Part shown: positions 36,109 through 43,955 of the stretch, piece after piece
Numbering within the stretch: the first letter of the stretch is position 1
How the letters are laid out: every line of letters starts with the position of its first letter
Assembly (NCBI GenBank): GCA_964617825.1
Contig: CAZTWL010000019.1
Location: 11,846-75,845, forward strand
Source of the DNA: VSJD01 sp964617825
GTDB taxonomy: Bacteria > Verrucomicrobiota > Kiritimatiellia > JAAZAB01
Reading direction: 5' to 3'
Length of the DNA stretch: 64,000 bases
Translations under genes and position numbers: made by a program
Notes under the pieces: generated by a model
The model's database searches: none
What the model saw: the letters and a program-made list of their open reading frames with translations, nothing else
What the model was told of the DNA's origin: nothing

Positions 36109-36584
36109 TAATAGGCCGTGGGATCGATCTCGTGCAGCAGTTCCTTGGTGAGCTTGGGCGACTTGATGTCCTTGTGTTTGAGCAGGGCCGGGTCAACCAC
36201 CATCGAATTGGCGGATTCGCCGCCGATGGCCTTGATGCGGCCATAGGCCGATACGCAATCGTTGGTTGTCAGGCTGCCGGCCAGCTCGAGCGAGAGTCTT
36301 TTGGTGACCACGAGGGCGACGTTCATGTCGGAACTTGGTTCGATGGTCATGACCGTTGTCGCGCCTGCGGCGGGCTGGTCTTTTTTGACGGCGGTTACCC
36401 GCAGGTAGCGGAAGGTATGGAAAATTCCCGTGACCTGCTTTTGCATGATTTGGCGTCCCGCGGCATTATTGGTTGTCCAGGCAAGGGCCAACTCATTGCC
36501 GTTGCGCACCGGTTCGGACCGGGCTGGCGGAGCGAGCACAAGACCAAGAATAGCACACAAGCATATGGCCGGCATCGTTTGCAT
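36108..36584 (-). CDS. Small exported protein, first gene of the Bat-type run
   Basis: A 158-residue protein with a signal peptide (MQTMPAICLCAILGLVLAPPARS). The mature part has alternating strands and no family I recognise. A strong Shine-Dalgarno, GGGAGGA, supports the ATG. Its stop overlaps the zinc-ribbon start. Being the first cistron after the predicted promoter, it may be highly expressed. Confidence 0.75.
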   Translation of the reverse strand: MQTMPAICLCAILGLVLAPPARSEPVRNGNELALAWTTNNAAGRQIMQKQVTGIFHTFRYLRVTAVKKDQPAAGATTVMTIEPSSDMNVALVVTKRLSLELAGSLTTNDCVSAYGRIKAIGGESANSMVVDPALLKHKDIKSPKLTKELLHEIDPTAY

Positions 36585-36635
36585 GGCGATTCCTCCCGCA
36601 TTGAAAGATGTTGACCGACAATACGAACGCCATAA

Positions 36636-36664
36636 GATATACGCGTTTTTTTAAAGATACTCAA
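36636..36664 (-). promoter_or_regulatory. Possible promoter of the Bat-type run
   Basis: Minus strand TTGAGT (36664-36659), 17-bp spacer, TATATC (36641-36636). It is placed about 50 bp upstream of the first gene and next to the 63-bp palindrome. Confidence 0.4.
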
Positions 36665-36676
36665 TCATCTTCGGAA

Positions 36677-36739
36677 AACATTGCTGTCCAAATTAGCCTC
36701 AACTACAATTAATTATCGGCTAATTTGGACAGCAATGTT
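36677..36739. repeat. 63-bp palindromic element with IS4-like ends
   Basis: Two perfect 22-bp inverted arms (36677-36698 and 36718-36739) enclose a 19-bp centre. Each arm holds TGTCCAAATT, close to the TGTCCTAATTT in the terminus of the IS4-type remnant at 39652-39670; about 15 of 22 positions agree by eye. It looks like a minimal, transposase-less pair of IS ends, or a protein-binding palindrome. Confidence 0.75.
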
Positions 36740-36877
36740 ATCGAAGGTAAAGATATGAGAGGTCAGCCGGATAGAGAATGTGAAATTTCAGAAAATTGCC
36801 GAGAAAGCCTTGCTGAGTGATGGCAAGTTACTGGGGTGATCGTGGTTTGTCTGGCCAAAGCAAGACGGTTCGTTGCC

Positions 36878-38206
36878 ATGTTAAGAAACCTTCCAAAGAA
36901 CCAGAGAGTAACAATTATTCTCGAACCTTTCAGTTCGGTTCTCGCTTGCATTCATATGTTTTATACCGCTCTCTACATGCAGGCAAACGGTCTTTGCGCA
37001 AAACAGATAGGTCTTATCAGCACCATAGGCGCCATGGCCGGGTTGATGCTGCAATTCGCGGCAGCTCCGGTCACCCACACGCTGGGGCGCCGGCGCACCC
37101 TTTTCCTGTTTTCCCTGATCTGCTGGTCCATCCCTCTTTTATTATGGGGCATCGCCAGTAGTTTTGCGTTGTTCCTTGTCGCCGCCTTGTTTTTCGCTTT
37201 TTCCAAGATTACGGGGGTGGCGTGGTATTGCGTCCTCACGGAAGATGTGGATGATGGCAAGAAAGCGCTGATATTTGGGATATTAGGTGCCATTGCCCCT
37301 CTTGGAGGGATCGTCACGGTGTTTGCTGGGCCGGTGATCGATAGATTCGGCCTGGTGCCTTCCGGGCGTTTTTTTTACGCCTTTGCTTTTGTGAGTATGA
37401 CGATCATGTTTGTGGTCCGCAATTTGCTTCTGACCGAAACGCAAGCCGGGGCCACTCTTAACAATCTTCACGATGAGTTGACGATATTCCAGAGTTTCCG
37501 GCGGCACTGGAGAGTGGTGTTTCTTGGTATGAGAAACCTGGAATTACTGCGCATTGTAATCGCTTATGCGTTATATAATTTTGCCTTCAGCATGGGCTTT
37601 ATCCAGGTTCTGTTCATCAGTAACGTGTTGCAGCTGACCATGACCGAACTTTCCATGGTCCCGGCTGTTGGGGCGGTCGTCAGTTTTATCCTGTTCCGCT
37701 ATACGGTTCCGTATCTAGGCGGGCGGAGAGAGATGAAAACGCTGTGTATCTCCCTGGCGGTCTTTGCGGCGGGCACATTTCTGATTCTGCTGGCTCCAAT
37801 CAAGAACCTGTGGGTGACGCTGTTAGCTTCAGCGCTGACGGCCGCTGGCACCTACCTGTTTCAAGTATGCGTCAACGTTGCTATGAACAAAAGGATGGGG
37901 CTATTGCATAAGGCAGACATCTGGGCGGCTATCCAGCTATTTATCGCTTTTGCCATTATTCCTGCCGGTTATGTTGCCGGCAAAACGTTTGATCTCAACC
38001 CTCGATTGCCGATTGTGATAATAGGATTGATCGCGGTTTCCGCATCCGTCCTGGTTTTGCTGCCCGTGAAAGAAGAAAACCGGATGATCGAGAAGGCGGC
38101 AAATGAGTTGGACGGAAAAGGGGCTCTCGCTTTGACCGCGCTAATCCAAACTCCGCAATGCATGTTTTCGCGTATTGATAAGACAAAGGAGATGAGAAAA
38201 TCATGA
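36878..38206 (+). CDS. MFS transporter
   Basis: A 442-residue polytopic membrane protein with about 12 hydrophobic segments, in the arrangement of the major facilitator superfamily. After helix 2 there is an AAPVTHTLGRRRT loop, similar to the RxGRR-type family motif, and a central loop with charged residues separates the two halves. It probably imports a sugar or oligosaccharide, since it is ATGA-coupled to a GH28-like beta-helix protein. Start choice: ATG 36878 rather than the GTG at 36836; both have weak ribosome sites. Its codon use and lower GC appear different from the flanking genes, and the pair lies between IS-like sequences, suggesting transfer. Confidence 0.8.
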   Translation: MLRNLPKNQRVTIILEPFSSVLACIHMFYTALYMQANGLCAKQIGLISTIGAMAGLMLQFAAAPVTHTLGRRRTLFLFSLICWSIPLLLWGIASSFALFLVAALFFAFSKITGVAWYCVLTEDVDDGKKALIFGILGAIAPLGGIVTVFAGPVIDRFGLVPSGRFFYAFAFVSMTIMFVVRNLLLTETQAGATLNNLHDELTIFQSFRRHWRVVFLGMRNLELLRIVIAYALYNFAFSMGFIQVLFISNVLQLTMTELSMVPAVGAVVSFILFRYTVPYLGGRREMKTLCISLAVFAAGTFLILLAPIKNLWVTLLASALTAAGTYLFQVCVNVAMNKRMGLLHKADIWAAIQLFIAFAIIPAGYVAGKTFDLNPRLPIVIIGLIAVSASVLVLLPVKEENRMIEKAANELDGKGALALTALIQTPQCMFSRIDKTKEMRKS

Positions 38207-39348
38207 ATTTAAAGGCGACAGGCGAAATTAAAAAAGTAGTTATTTCCAAGGATGGCGTAGGTTCTGCGGCGCAATTGCAGGCGTTGTTGGATCGCGGCGG
38301 GCTGGTGTGTGTTCCGCCGGGAAAATTTACGATTTCCTCTCCGCTGCGCATAGGTGACAATACCCGCCTCGCGCTGTCCCCGGCCACCGTGCTGCGCCTG
38401 GCGGACAACGCCAATTGCCCCATTCTCATGAACCGGGACAAGGGTAAAGTCCCCACGCGCAACGTCATCATCGAGGGGGGCGTCTGGGACGGCAACAATC
38501 TTCATCAGCGCCGGGGTAGCTGCGCCAAGGCGATGTACTATGACTGGGGGCAGTTTATCTGCCTTTTTTCCATGGAGAATCTGACGCTGCGGGACATGGT
38601 CATCAAGGATCCAGAGAGCTTTGCCGTGCAACTCATGGCGGTGGAGAACTTTACCGTGGAGAACATCACGTTCGATTTCAACATGCGGCGGGAAAACATG
38701 GACGGCATCCACATCAATGGTCCCGCCCATGGCGGCTGTATTCGCAACATCCGCGGCAGCACCAATGACGACATGATCGCTCTCAACAGCGACGAGGGGT
38801 TCCAGTACAGCGACAAATGCGATATCTCCGATGTCTCCATTGACGGACTTTACGGCGGAAGCTTCGGTTATAACGCCGTGCGGCTGCTTTCTAGGCGCAG
38901 CCATGTGCGTAATGTCAGCATCCGCAATGTGTTCGGAAAATACCGTTATCATGCGGTGTCCTTTACTCATTTCTCCGGTACCGGCGACAAACTCGGTTGG
39001 TTTGATGGTATAACGCTGGACGGTATCTACGCCTCCTTTGTGCGGGGACATACCGATTTCGGCGGGCTTATCTATTTTCAGCAGGGTGTCAATCAGACAG
39101 GAGCCATCACGATCCGCAACGTCGTGCGTATCGACGAGGATGGCGTGAATAACCCCTTTTACACTATCCATCTGCGGGAAAATACGCATGTGCGCAGATT
39201 GTACCTTTCCAACATCTACCAACGCATTGCCGATAGCAACCGACCCATATTCAAGAAGGAGTCCACTGCGCTAATTGACGAACTTTATATTGATAACGTC
39301 CGCCACGATCAAAGCATGGAAAGCAACCTTGGAGGATTAGGTCACTAA
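38203..39348 (+). CDS. GH28-like right-handed beta-helix protein
   Basis: A 381-residue protein of parallel beta-helix type, with repeated rungs (NVIIEGG, NLTLRDMVIKD, NFTVENITFDF). The GH28 (polygalacturonase) catalytic pattern is partly present: NMDG with D167 and NDD at 188-190. The conserved His-Gly rung of GH28 is not evident (GSFGYN appears instead), so pectinase activity is not assured. There is no signal peptide, so it would work on imported oligosaccharides. Its ATG overlaps the MFS stop in ATGA. GC and context suggest it arrived with the transporter. Confidence 0.75.
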   Translation: MNLKATGEIKKVVISKDGVGSAAQLQALLDRGGLVCVPPGKFTISSPLRIGDNTRLALSPATVLRLADNANCPILMNRDKGKVPTRNVIIEGGVWDGNNLHQRRGSCAKAMYYDWGQFICLFSMENLTLRDMVIKDPESFAVQLMAVENFTVENITFDFNMRRENMDGIHINGPAHGGCIRNIRGSTNDDMIALNSDEGFQYSDKCDISDVSIDGLYGGSFGYNAVRLLSRRSHVRNVSIRNVFGKYRYHAVSFTHFSGTGDKLGWFDGITLDGIYASFVRGHTDFGGLIYFQQGVNQTGAITIRNVVRIDEDGVNNPFYTIHLRENTHVRRLYLSNIYQRIADSNRPIFKKESTALIDELYIDNVRHDQSMESNLGGLGH

Positions 39349-39368
39349 CGATTCCGATTGCCGATCTC
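39348..39368. repeat. Degenerate heptanucleotide repeat (CGATTGC type)
   Basis: ACGATTC, CGATTGC, CGATCTC follow one another from the stop of the GH28-like gene into the IS remnant. CGATTGC is a circular permutation of the reverse complement of the CGGCAAT unit found in the Mur ligase gene. Confidence 0.5.
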
Positions 39369-39568
39369 CAAACCGGGCAGGCCAATCCAGCCCCAATGCC
39401 GCGCAGACTATCCTGGCCGCGGAGTTGGCCAAACAACATCGCTACAAAGTGATTCCAAGAACTGAATCCTCTGGCATGGTATTCGGTTCCAGCCTCTTTT
39501 ACCGCCTTCTTAAATTCAAATCTCGAAAACATTTGTATCATTTGGCCAATCACAGTATGTTGATGCAT
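39368..39568 (-). pseudogene. IS4-type (DUF4372) transposase fragment
   Basis: About 67 codons remain. FEFKKAVKEAGTEYHARGFS then WNHFVAMLFGQLRGQDSLRG is the N-terminal DUF4372 segment of IS4-family transposases, ending at GAGLA where homology stops. The DDE catalytic domain is absent, so it cannot transpose. The reading frame continues into the GH28-like gene by chance. It is useful as evidence of past IS activity here. Confidence 0.7.
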
Positions 39569-39670
39569 GGAAGCCTTTTCCTTAATGTTTATTATGGTTT
39601 CGTTTGTTAATTCAAAACCATCTTAAACCAGGATTAGACTTCTTCAATTTTAAATTAGGACACAAGTGTT
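39368..39670 (-). mobile_element. Truncated IS4-family insertion sequence
   Basis: The minus strand reads, in order, a terminal-repeat-like AACACTTGTGTCCTAATTT (39670-39652), about 80 bp of AT-rich leader, and the start of a DUF4372-type transposase. The rest of the element is lost at about 39370, immediately after the GH28-like gene. Only the 5' end of the IS is left. Confidence 0.65.
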
Positions 39671-39706
39671 CGGAAAAGACAAATAAAAATTTCGAATTAG
39701 GCTGGG

Positions 39707-40504
39707 ATGTTTGTGAAAATAATTGATTTCCATACGCATGCCTTCGCGGACGATCTGGCGGCGCGGGCTGTGCCGAACCTTGGGAAAAAGTCGGGCATAT
39801 CGGCGAAGCTGGATGGCACCGTGGCGTCGCTCCTGGCGTCCATGGATCGAGCCGGCATCGAGCGCTCGGTTGTCTGTTCCATTGCCACCAAGCCGACGCA
39901 GTTTCAGAAAATATTGGATTGGTCCAAGGCGGTGCGTTCGCCGCGGATCGTTCCTTTGCCCTCCATTCATCCCGCTGATCCCAAAGTGCGGGAGCATCTT
40001 CGCTTGATCCGGGACGAGGGATTCCGCGGCATCAAGTTGCATCCATATTACCAGGATTTTGATCTCGACGATCCAGGCATGGACCCAATTTACGAGTCCA
40101 TTCGCGAATGCGGCCTGCTGCTGGTGTGCCATACCGGGTTCGACCTGGGCTTCGCGCGCGTGCGGCGCGCGGATCCGGAGCGCATCTGGAAGGTGGCCGC
40201 CAAGTTTCCCGGCCTCAAGTTCGTGGCCACGCATCTGGGCGCTTGGGACGACTGGGCTGAAGTTGAGCGCTGGCTGATCGGCAAGCCGGTGTTGGTGGAA
40301 ATGTCGTTTGCCATTTCCTTTTGCGGCGCCGCATTGGTCCGTCGCCTGCTCATGGCGCACCCGTCCGATTGCATTATGTTCGGCACCGACTCGCCCTGGG
40401 CCGACCAGACGGAGGCCGTTGCCCTCGTCAAGGCCCTGAAGCTTCCTCCCGCGCTGGAGCAAAAACTGTTTTCGGCCAACGCCCTCCGCCTGCTGGGGGG
40501 CTGA
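39707..40504 (+). CDS. Amidohydrolase-2 family protein
   Basis: A 265-residue metal-dependent hydrolase of the COG2159 type. The metal-binding HTH lies at the N-terminus (IDFHTHAF), KLHP in the middle, HTGFD and ATHLGAWDD later, and GTDSPW close to the C-terminus supplies the catalytic aspartate. Family members are decarboxylases or lactone/amide hydrolases; several act on sugar-derived lactones. No operon partner is obvious: 203 bp separate it from the GH28-like gene's IS remnant start, and it converges on pckG with a 17-bp gap. Confidence 0.82.
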   Translation: MFVKIIDFHTHAFADDLAARAVPNLGKKSGISAKLDGTVASLLASMDRAGIERSVVCSIATKPTQFQKILDWSKAVRSPRIVPLPSIHPADPKVREHLRLIRDEGFRGIKLHPYYQDFDLDDPGMDPIYESIRECGLLLVCHTGFDLGFARVRRADPERIWKVAAKFPGLKFVATHLGAWDDWAEVERWLIGKPVLVEMSFAISFCGAALVRRLLMAHPSDCIMFGTDSPWADQTEAVALVKALKLPPALEQKLFSANALRLLGG

Positions 40505-40521
40505 TCCTTGCCCGTGATTAC

Positions 40522-42309
40522 TTATGCCTTTTGCAGGCGCTTCTCAAGCGCGGCCAATTCGTCCGTGAGCGCTTGCGGCAGACGTTCGCCGATTTTTTTG
40601 AAATGTTCGCGGATGCCGGGCAGTTCCTTGAGCCAGCCGGCCACATCCACGCGCAGGAGTTCCTTCAAATCCTCGGCGCCGACATTCAGACCCTTGGTGT
40701 CCAGCGCGGCCATTGGTGGCATGAGGCCGATAGGTGTTTCCACCGCCTGGCCTTTGCCGGCCGCCCGTTCGTAGATCCATTTCAGGATGCGGCTGTTTTC
40801 ACCGTAGCCAGGCCAGAGCCATTTGCCTTGGGGCGACTTGCGGAACCAGTTTACATAAAAGATGCGCGGCAATTTGGAGGCGCTCGCTTGCTTCCCGGTC
40901 TTCAGCCAATGCGCCAGGTAATCACCCATATTATATCCGCAGAAGGGTAGCATGGCCATCGGATCGCGGCGCACCACGCCCACGGCGCCGGCGGCGGCCG
41001 CGGTTGTTTCCGAGGACTGAATTGCCCCCAGAAATGTGCCGTGTTGCCAGGAAAAAGCCTCGCAAACGAGCGGGATCGTGGTGGGGCGGCGTCCGCCAAG
41101 CAGGATGGCGGAGATCGGCACGCCCTTCGGGTCTTCCCAGGCGGGGTCCACCACCGGGCACTGGGCCAGGGGCGCCGTAAAGCGGGCGTTGGGATGCGAT
41201 GCCTTGCGGCCGCAGCCCTTGGCCCATTCCTGCCCTTGCCAGTCCGTCAGCTTTGCCGGCGTTTCCGTGGTCATGTCCTCCCACCACACATCGCCGTCGG
41301 GAGTCATGGCCACATTGGTGAAAATGCTGTTCGCGTTCAGGGTCAGGAGCGCGTTAGGATTGGATTGCATCGAGGTGCCCGGCGCCACACCGAAACAGCC
41401 AGCCTCGGGATTGATCGCATAGAGCCGGCCGTCGGCGCCGAATTTCATCCAGGCGATGTCGTCGCCTACGCAGCGTATTTTCCAGCCGGGCAAAGTCGGG
41501 TTCATCATGGCCAGGTTGGTCTTGCCGCAGGCGCTGGGGAAGGCCGCTGCAACGTAAATTGTTGGGCCTTTCGGCGGGGTCAGTCCCAGAATAAGCATGT
41601 GTTCGGCCAGCCAGCCTTCGTCCCGCGCCATGGCGGAGGCGATGCGCAGCGCAAAGCATTTCTTGCCCAGGAGCGCGTTGCCGCCGTAGCCGCTGCCGAA
41701 CGACCAGATGGCGCGCTCTTCGGGGAAATGCACGATATATTTGTTTTCGGTGTTACAGGGCCAGGGGACATCCTGGGCGCCGTTCTTCAAGGGCGCGCCC
41801 ACCGAATGCAGACAGCGCACGAATTTGCCGTTGCCCAGCACGTCGAGCACGGCTTTGCCCATGCGGGTCATTATGCGCATGTTGCAGACAACGTAAGGCG
41901 AATCCGTGATTTCGATGCCGATATGGGCGATCTTGGAGCCCAGCGGGCCCATGCTGAACGGGATCACATACATTGTCCGGCCCTGCATGCATCCGCGGAA
42001 AAGGTCGGTGAGCGTGGCTTTCATTTCGTCCGGGTCGCGCCAGTTGTTGGTGGGGCCGGCATCCTCCTTAAGGCGGGAGCAGATGAAGGTGCGGTCTTCG
42101 GTGCGCGCCACATCGGAAGGATTGGACCGGCATAGATAGCTGTTCGGCCGCTTCTGCTCGTCGAGTTTGATGAACGTTCCGGATTTGACCATCTCGCCGC
42201 ACAGACGATCATATTCCGCCTGCGAGCCGTCGCACCATTGGACCCGATCCGGGGCGCAGAGCCCCGCGATTCCATTTACCCATGCCAGCAAGGCATTGTT
42301 CTTGGTCAT
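40522..42309 (-). CDS. pckG: Phosphoenolpyruvate carboxykinase (GTP)
   Basis: A 595-residue PEP carboxykinase of the GTP type, full length. The kinase P-loop FPSACGKTNLAM (about 257-268) contains the reactive cysteine C261. GDDIAWMKF (about 282-290) supplies the metal aspartates, and NPEAGCFGVAPGT follows. It converts oxaloacetate plus GTP to PEP, CO2 and GDP: gluconeogenesis or, in anaerobes, the reverse carboxylation. The ATG at 42309 has GGAGGA about 8 bp upstream; the ATG 15 bp earlier does not. Confidence 0.97.
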   Translation of the reverse strand: MTKNNALLAWVNGIAGLCAPDRVQWCDGSQAEYDRLCGEMVKSGTFIKLDEQKRPNSYLCRSNPSDVARTEDRTFICSRLKEDAGPTNNWRDPDEMKATLTDLFRGCMQGRTMYVIPFSMGPLGSKIAHIGIEITDSPYVVCNMRIMTRMGKAVLDVLGNGKFVRCLHSVGAPLKNGAQDVPWPCNTENKYIVHFPEERAIWSFGSGYGGNALLGKKCFALRIASAMARDEGWLAEHMLILGLTPPKGPTIYVAAAFPSACGKTNLAMMNPTLPGWKIRCVGDDIAWMKFGADGRLYAINPEAGCFGVAPGTSMQSNPNALLTLNANSIFTNVAMTPDGDVWWEDMTTETPAKLTDWQGQEWAKGCGRKASHPNARFTAPLAQCPVVDPAWEDPKGVPISAILLGGRRPTTIPLVCEAFSWQHGTFLGAIQSSETTAAAAGAVGVVRRDPMAMLPFCGYNMGDYLAHWLKTGKQASASKLPRIFYVNWFRKSPQGKWLWPGYGENSRILKWIYERAAGKGQAVETPIGLMPPMAALDTKGLNVGAEDLKELLRVDVAGWLKELPGIREHFKKIGERLPQALTDELAALEKRLQKA

Positions 42310-42360
42310 GTCTGTTTCCTCCATCTCGCCGATTCCAGTCGAAGCGTTCGTTGCCCGCGG

Positions 42361-42389
42361 ATTTGAGCCTGCCGTCGTCGTTTTGTCAA
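42361..42389 (-). promoter_or_regulatory. Predicted pckG promoter
   Basis: Minus strand TTGACA (42389-42384), 17-bp spacer, TCAAAT (42366-42361). It gives a leader of about 45 nt that includes the GGAGGA. Confidence 0.45.
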
Positions 42390-42437
42390 TGGTAAATTCG
42401 CGATTTTATAATAGAGGTAGCGCTGCTGGTTGCTTCT

Positions 42438-43685
42438 TTATTTTGTCCTCAACCAGATCCAGCCGATTGTAACCAGAAGGGACAGGGCCGTTACCGGGAT
42501 GCCGATGCGGGCGTGCTCCTTGAAGCCGATCGTGATTCCATATTGCCGCGCCTGTTCGATGGTGATCAGGTTGGCGATGCTGCCGAGGGTGATCAGGTTG
42601 CCGGCATACGTGCTGGCCAAGGCCAGTACGTACCATTCCGTTGCCCGGGTCTGATCCAGGAACTGGACGATCAGCATCGTGGCGGGTACGTTGCTGACTA
42701 TATTGCTCAACAGCGCCGAGAGGCCGGTCAGGATGTATAGGTTGTGCATATCGACCCCGCAGTCTTTCAGGTTGGTTACCAGCGTTGCCGGGATGCCGGT
42801 CAGCATGAAACCGCCGATGACGATGAATAGTCCGCAAAAAAGCGTCAGCAGGTGCCAGTCCACCTGTTCCAGCATGTCGCGCGTGCGCATCTGCCGGCTG
42901 CAAAGCAGGAGCCCGGCAATGGAAAGCGCGGTCACTTCCCTGGGGATATGGGTGAAAAACAACAGAATCAATGCCCCGGTGGCCAGCAGTCCCTTGATAC
43001 TCTGGCGGCGATTGAATTGCGGCCAGGCAACGGCTTCCATGTTCGGCGCTGGCTTGCCCTGAAAACGGCCGCGATAAAGCCAGATAATGACGCCGTAGGC
43101 CAGGGCCAGTGAAATCAGCGAAGGCACGCTGCACCAGGCCAGGAATGGTCCGAAGGCCAGGTGGCCCATCTGGCCGATCAACATGTTTTGCGGATTGCCG
43201 ATGATTGTGGCGGCCGAGCCGATATTGCTGGCCACCGCCATGCCGATCAAAAAAGGCACGGGGTTCAATCCGGCCCGGAGCAGGGCGACCGCCAGCACGG
43301 GCGTGAAGGCCAAACAGATCACGTCGTTGACCAGGAGGGCCGAAAGAACGGCGGTTACGGCCATGATGATCAGCAGAAATAATTTGTCGCGCGCAATGAA
43401 ACGGCCGAGACGCAGCGCCGTCCAGGTGTAAAAACCGCCCACGCGGAATTGGGCGGAGACGACCATCAGCGCGTAGAGCAGGAGCAGGGTGGGGGCGTCG
43501 ATTGCGTGCAAGGACTGGGGCATGCTGAGCACGCCGGTGGCAACCATGGCAATGGCGCCCAACAACGCGATGCCGGTCCGATCCAAAACCAGGCGCGGCA
43601 CGCTGCCGATGGCAATCCCGGCATAGGTTGCCATGAAAATGCCGGTGGCGATCCAACTGAGCCATTGTTCGGGAATCACATGCAT
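42438..43685 (-). CDS. ArsB/NhaD-type ion transporter
   Basis: A 415-residue integral membrane protein with about eleven hydrophobic segments. Conserved marks of the ion-transporter (IT) superfamily are NDVICLAFTPV in the first half, GSAATIIGNPQNMLIGQ, and the repeat-related SNIVSNVPATMLI and GSIANLITIEQA in the second half. Family members carry arsenite, Na+/H+ or dicarboxylates; the specific ion is not decidable. It lies upstream of pckG on the same strand with a separate promoter for pckG between. Dicarboxylate or proton-coupled transport next to PEP carboxykinase would fit central carbon metabolism. Confidence 0.82.
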   Translation of the reverse strand: MHVIPEQWLSWIATGIFMATYAGIAIGSVPRLVLDRTGIALLGAIAMVATGVLSMPQSLHAIDAPTLLLLYALMVVSAQFRVGGFYTWTALRLGRFIARDKLFLLIIMAVTAVLSALLVNDVICLAFTPVLAVALLRAGLNPVPFLIGMAVASNIGSAATIIGNPQNMLIGQMGHLAFGPFLAWCSVPSLISLALAYGVIIWLYRGRFQGKPAPNMEAVAWPQFNRRQSIKGLLATGALILLFFTHIPREVTALSIAGLLLCSRQMRTRDMLEQVDWHLLTLFCGLFIVIGGFMLTGIPATLVTNLKDCGVDMHNLYILTGLSALLSNIVSNVPATMLIVQFLDQTRATEWYVLALASTYAGNLITLGSIANLITIEQARQYGITIGFKEHARIGIPVTALSLLVTIGWIWLRTK

Positions 43686-43882
43686 GTGCGCAGTCTATGT
43701 CGGTCGATAATGGATGCAAGGATAAATCCGAATGCCTTGCCAGAAAAACACTCTGGGTAAGGGGGACAAGCGGTGCGGATTGGGTAAAACGGATCGCGCG
43801 TGATCTTGGACCAACTGCTTTGTGGGCACTTCCATCTTAACCGCTTCTTCCTTTTAAGGCCGTAGCCATGGCGAGAAACAAC

Positions 43883-43911
43883 TTGATCGCCAAGGTGGCG
43901 CGGCATAGAAT
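43883..43911 (+). promoter_or_regulatory. Predicted promoter of the glycan cluster
   Basis: TTGATC at 43883-43888, 17-bp spacer, TAGAAT at 43906-43911. It lies about 45 bp before the first glycosidase gene, in the divergent gap 43686-43955. I see nothing else in that gap. Confidence 0.5.
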
Positions 43912-43955
43912 TCAAGCGCAATTTGCAGCGTTTTTTCAAACAAGGAGACTAGACG

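Noticed and set aside
39425..39610. Small plus-strand open frame in the IS remnant
   Set aside because: The minus strand here encodes a recognisable transposase fragment; the plus frame is its shadow.
41041..42135. 364-codon plus-strand open frame
   Set aside because: Antisense to pckG and without recognisable motifs.
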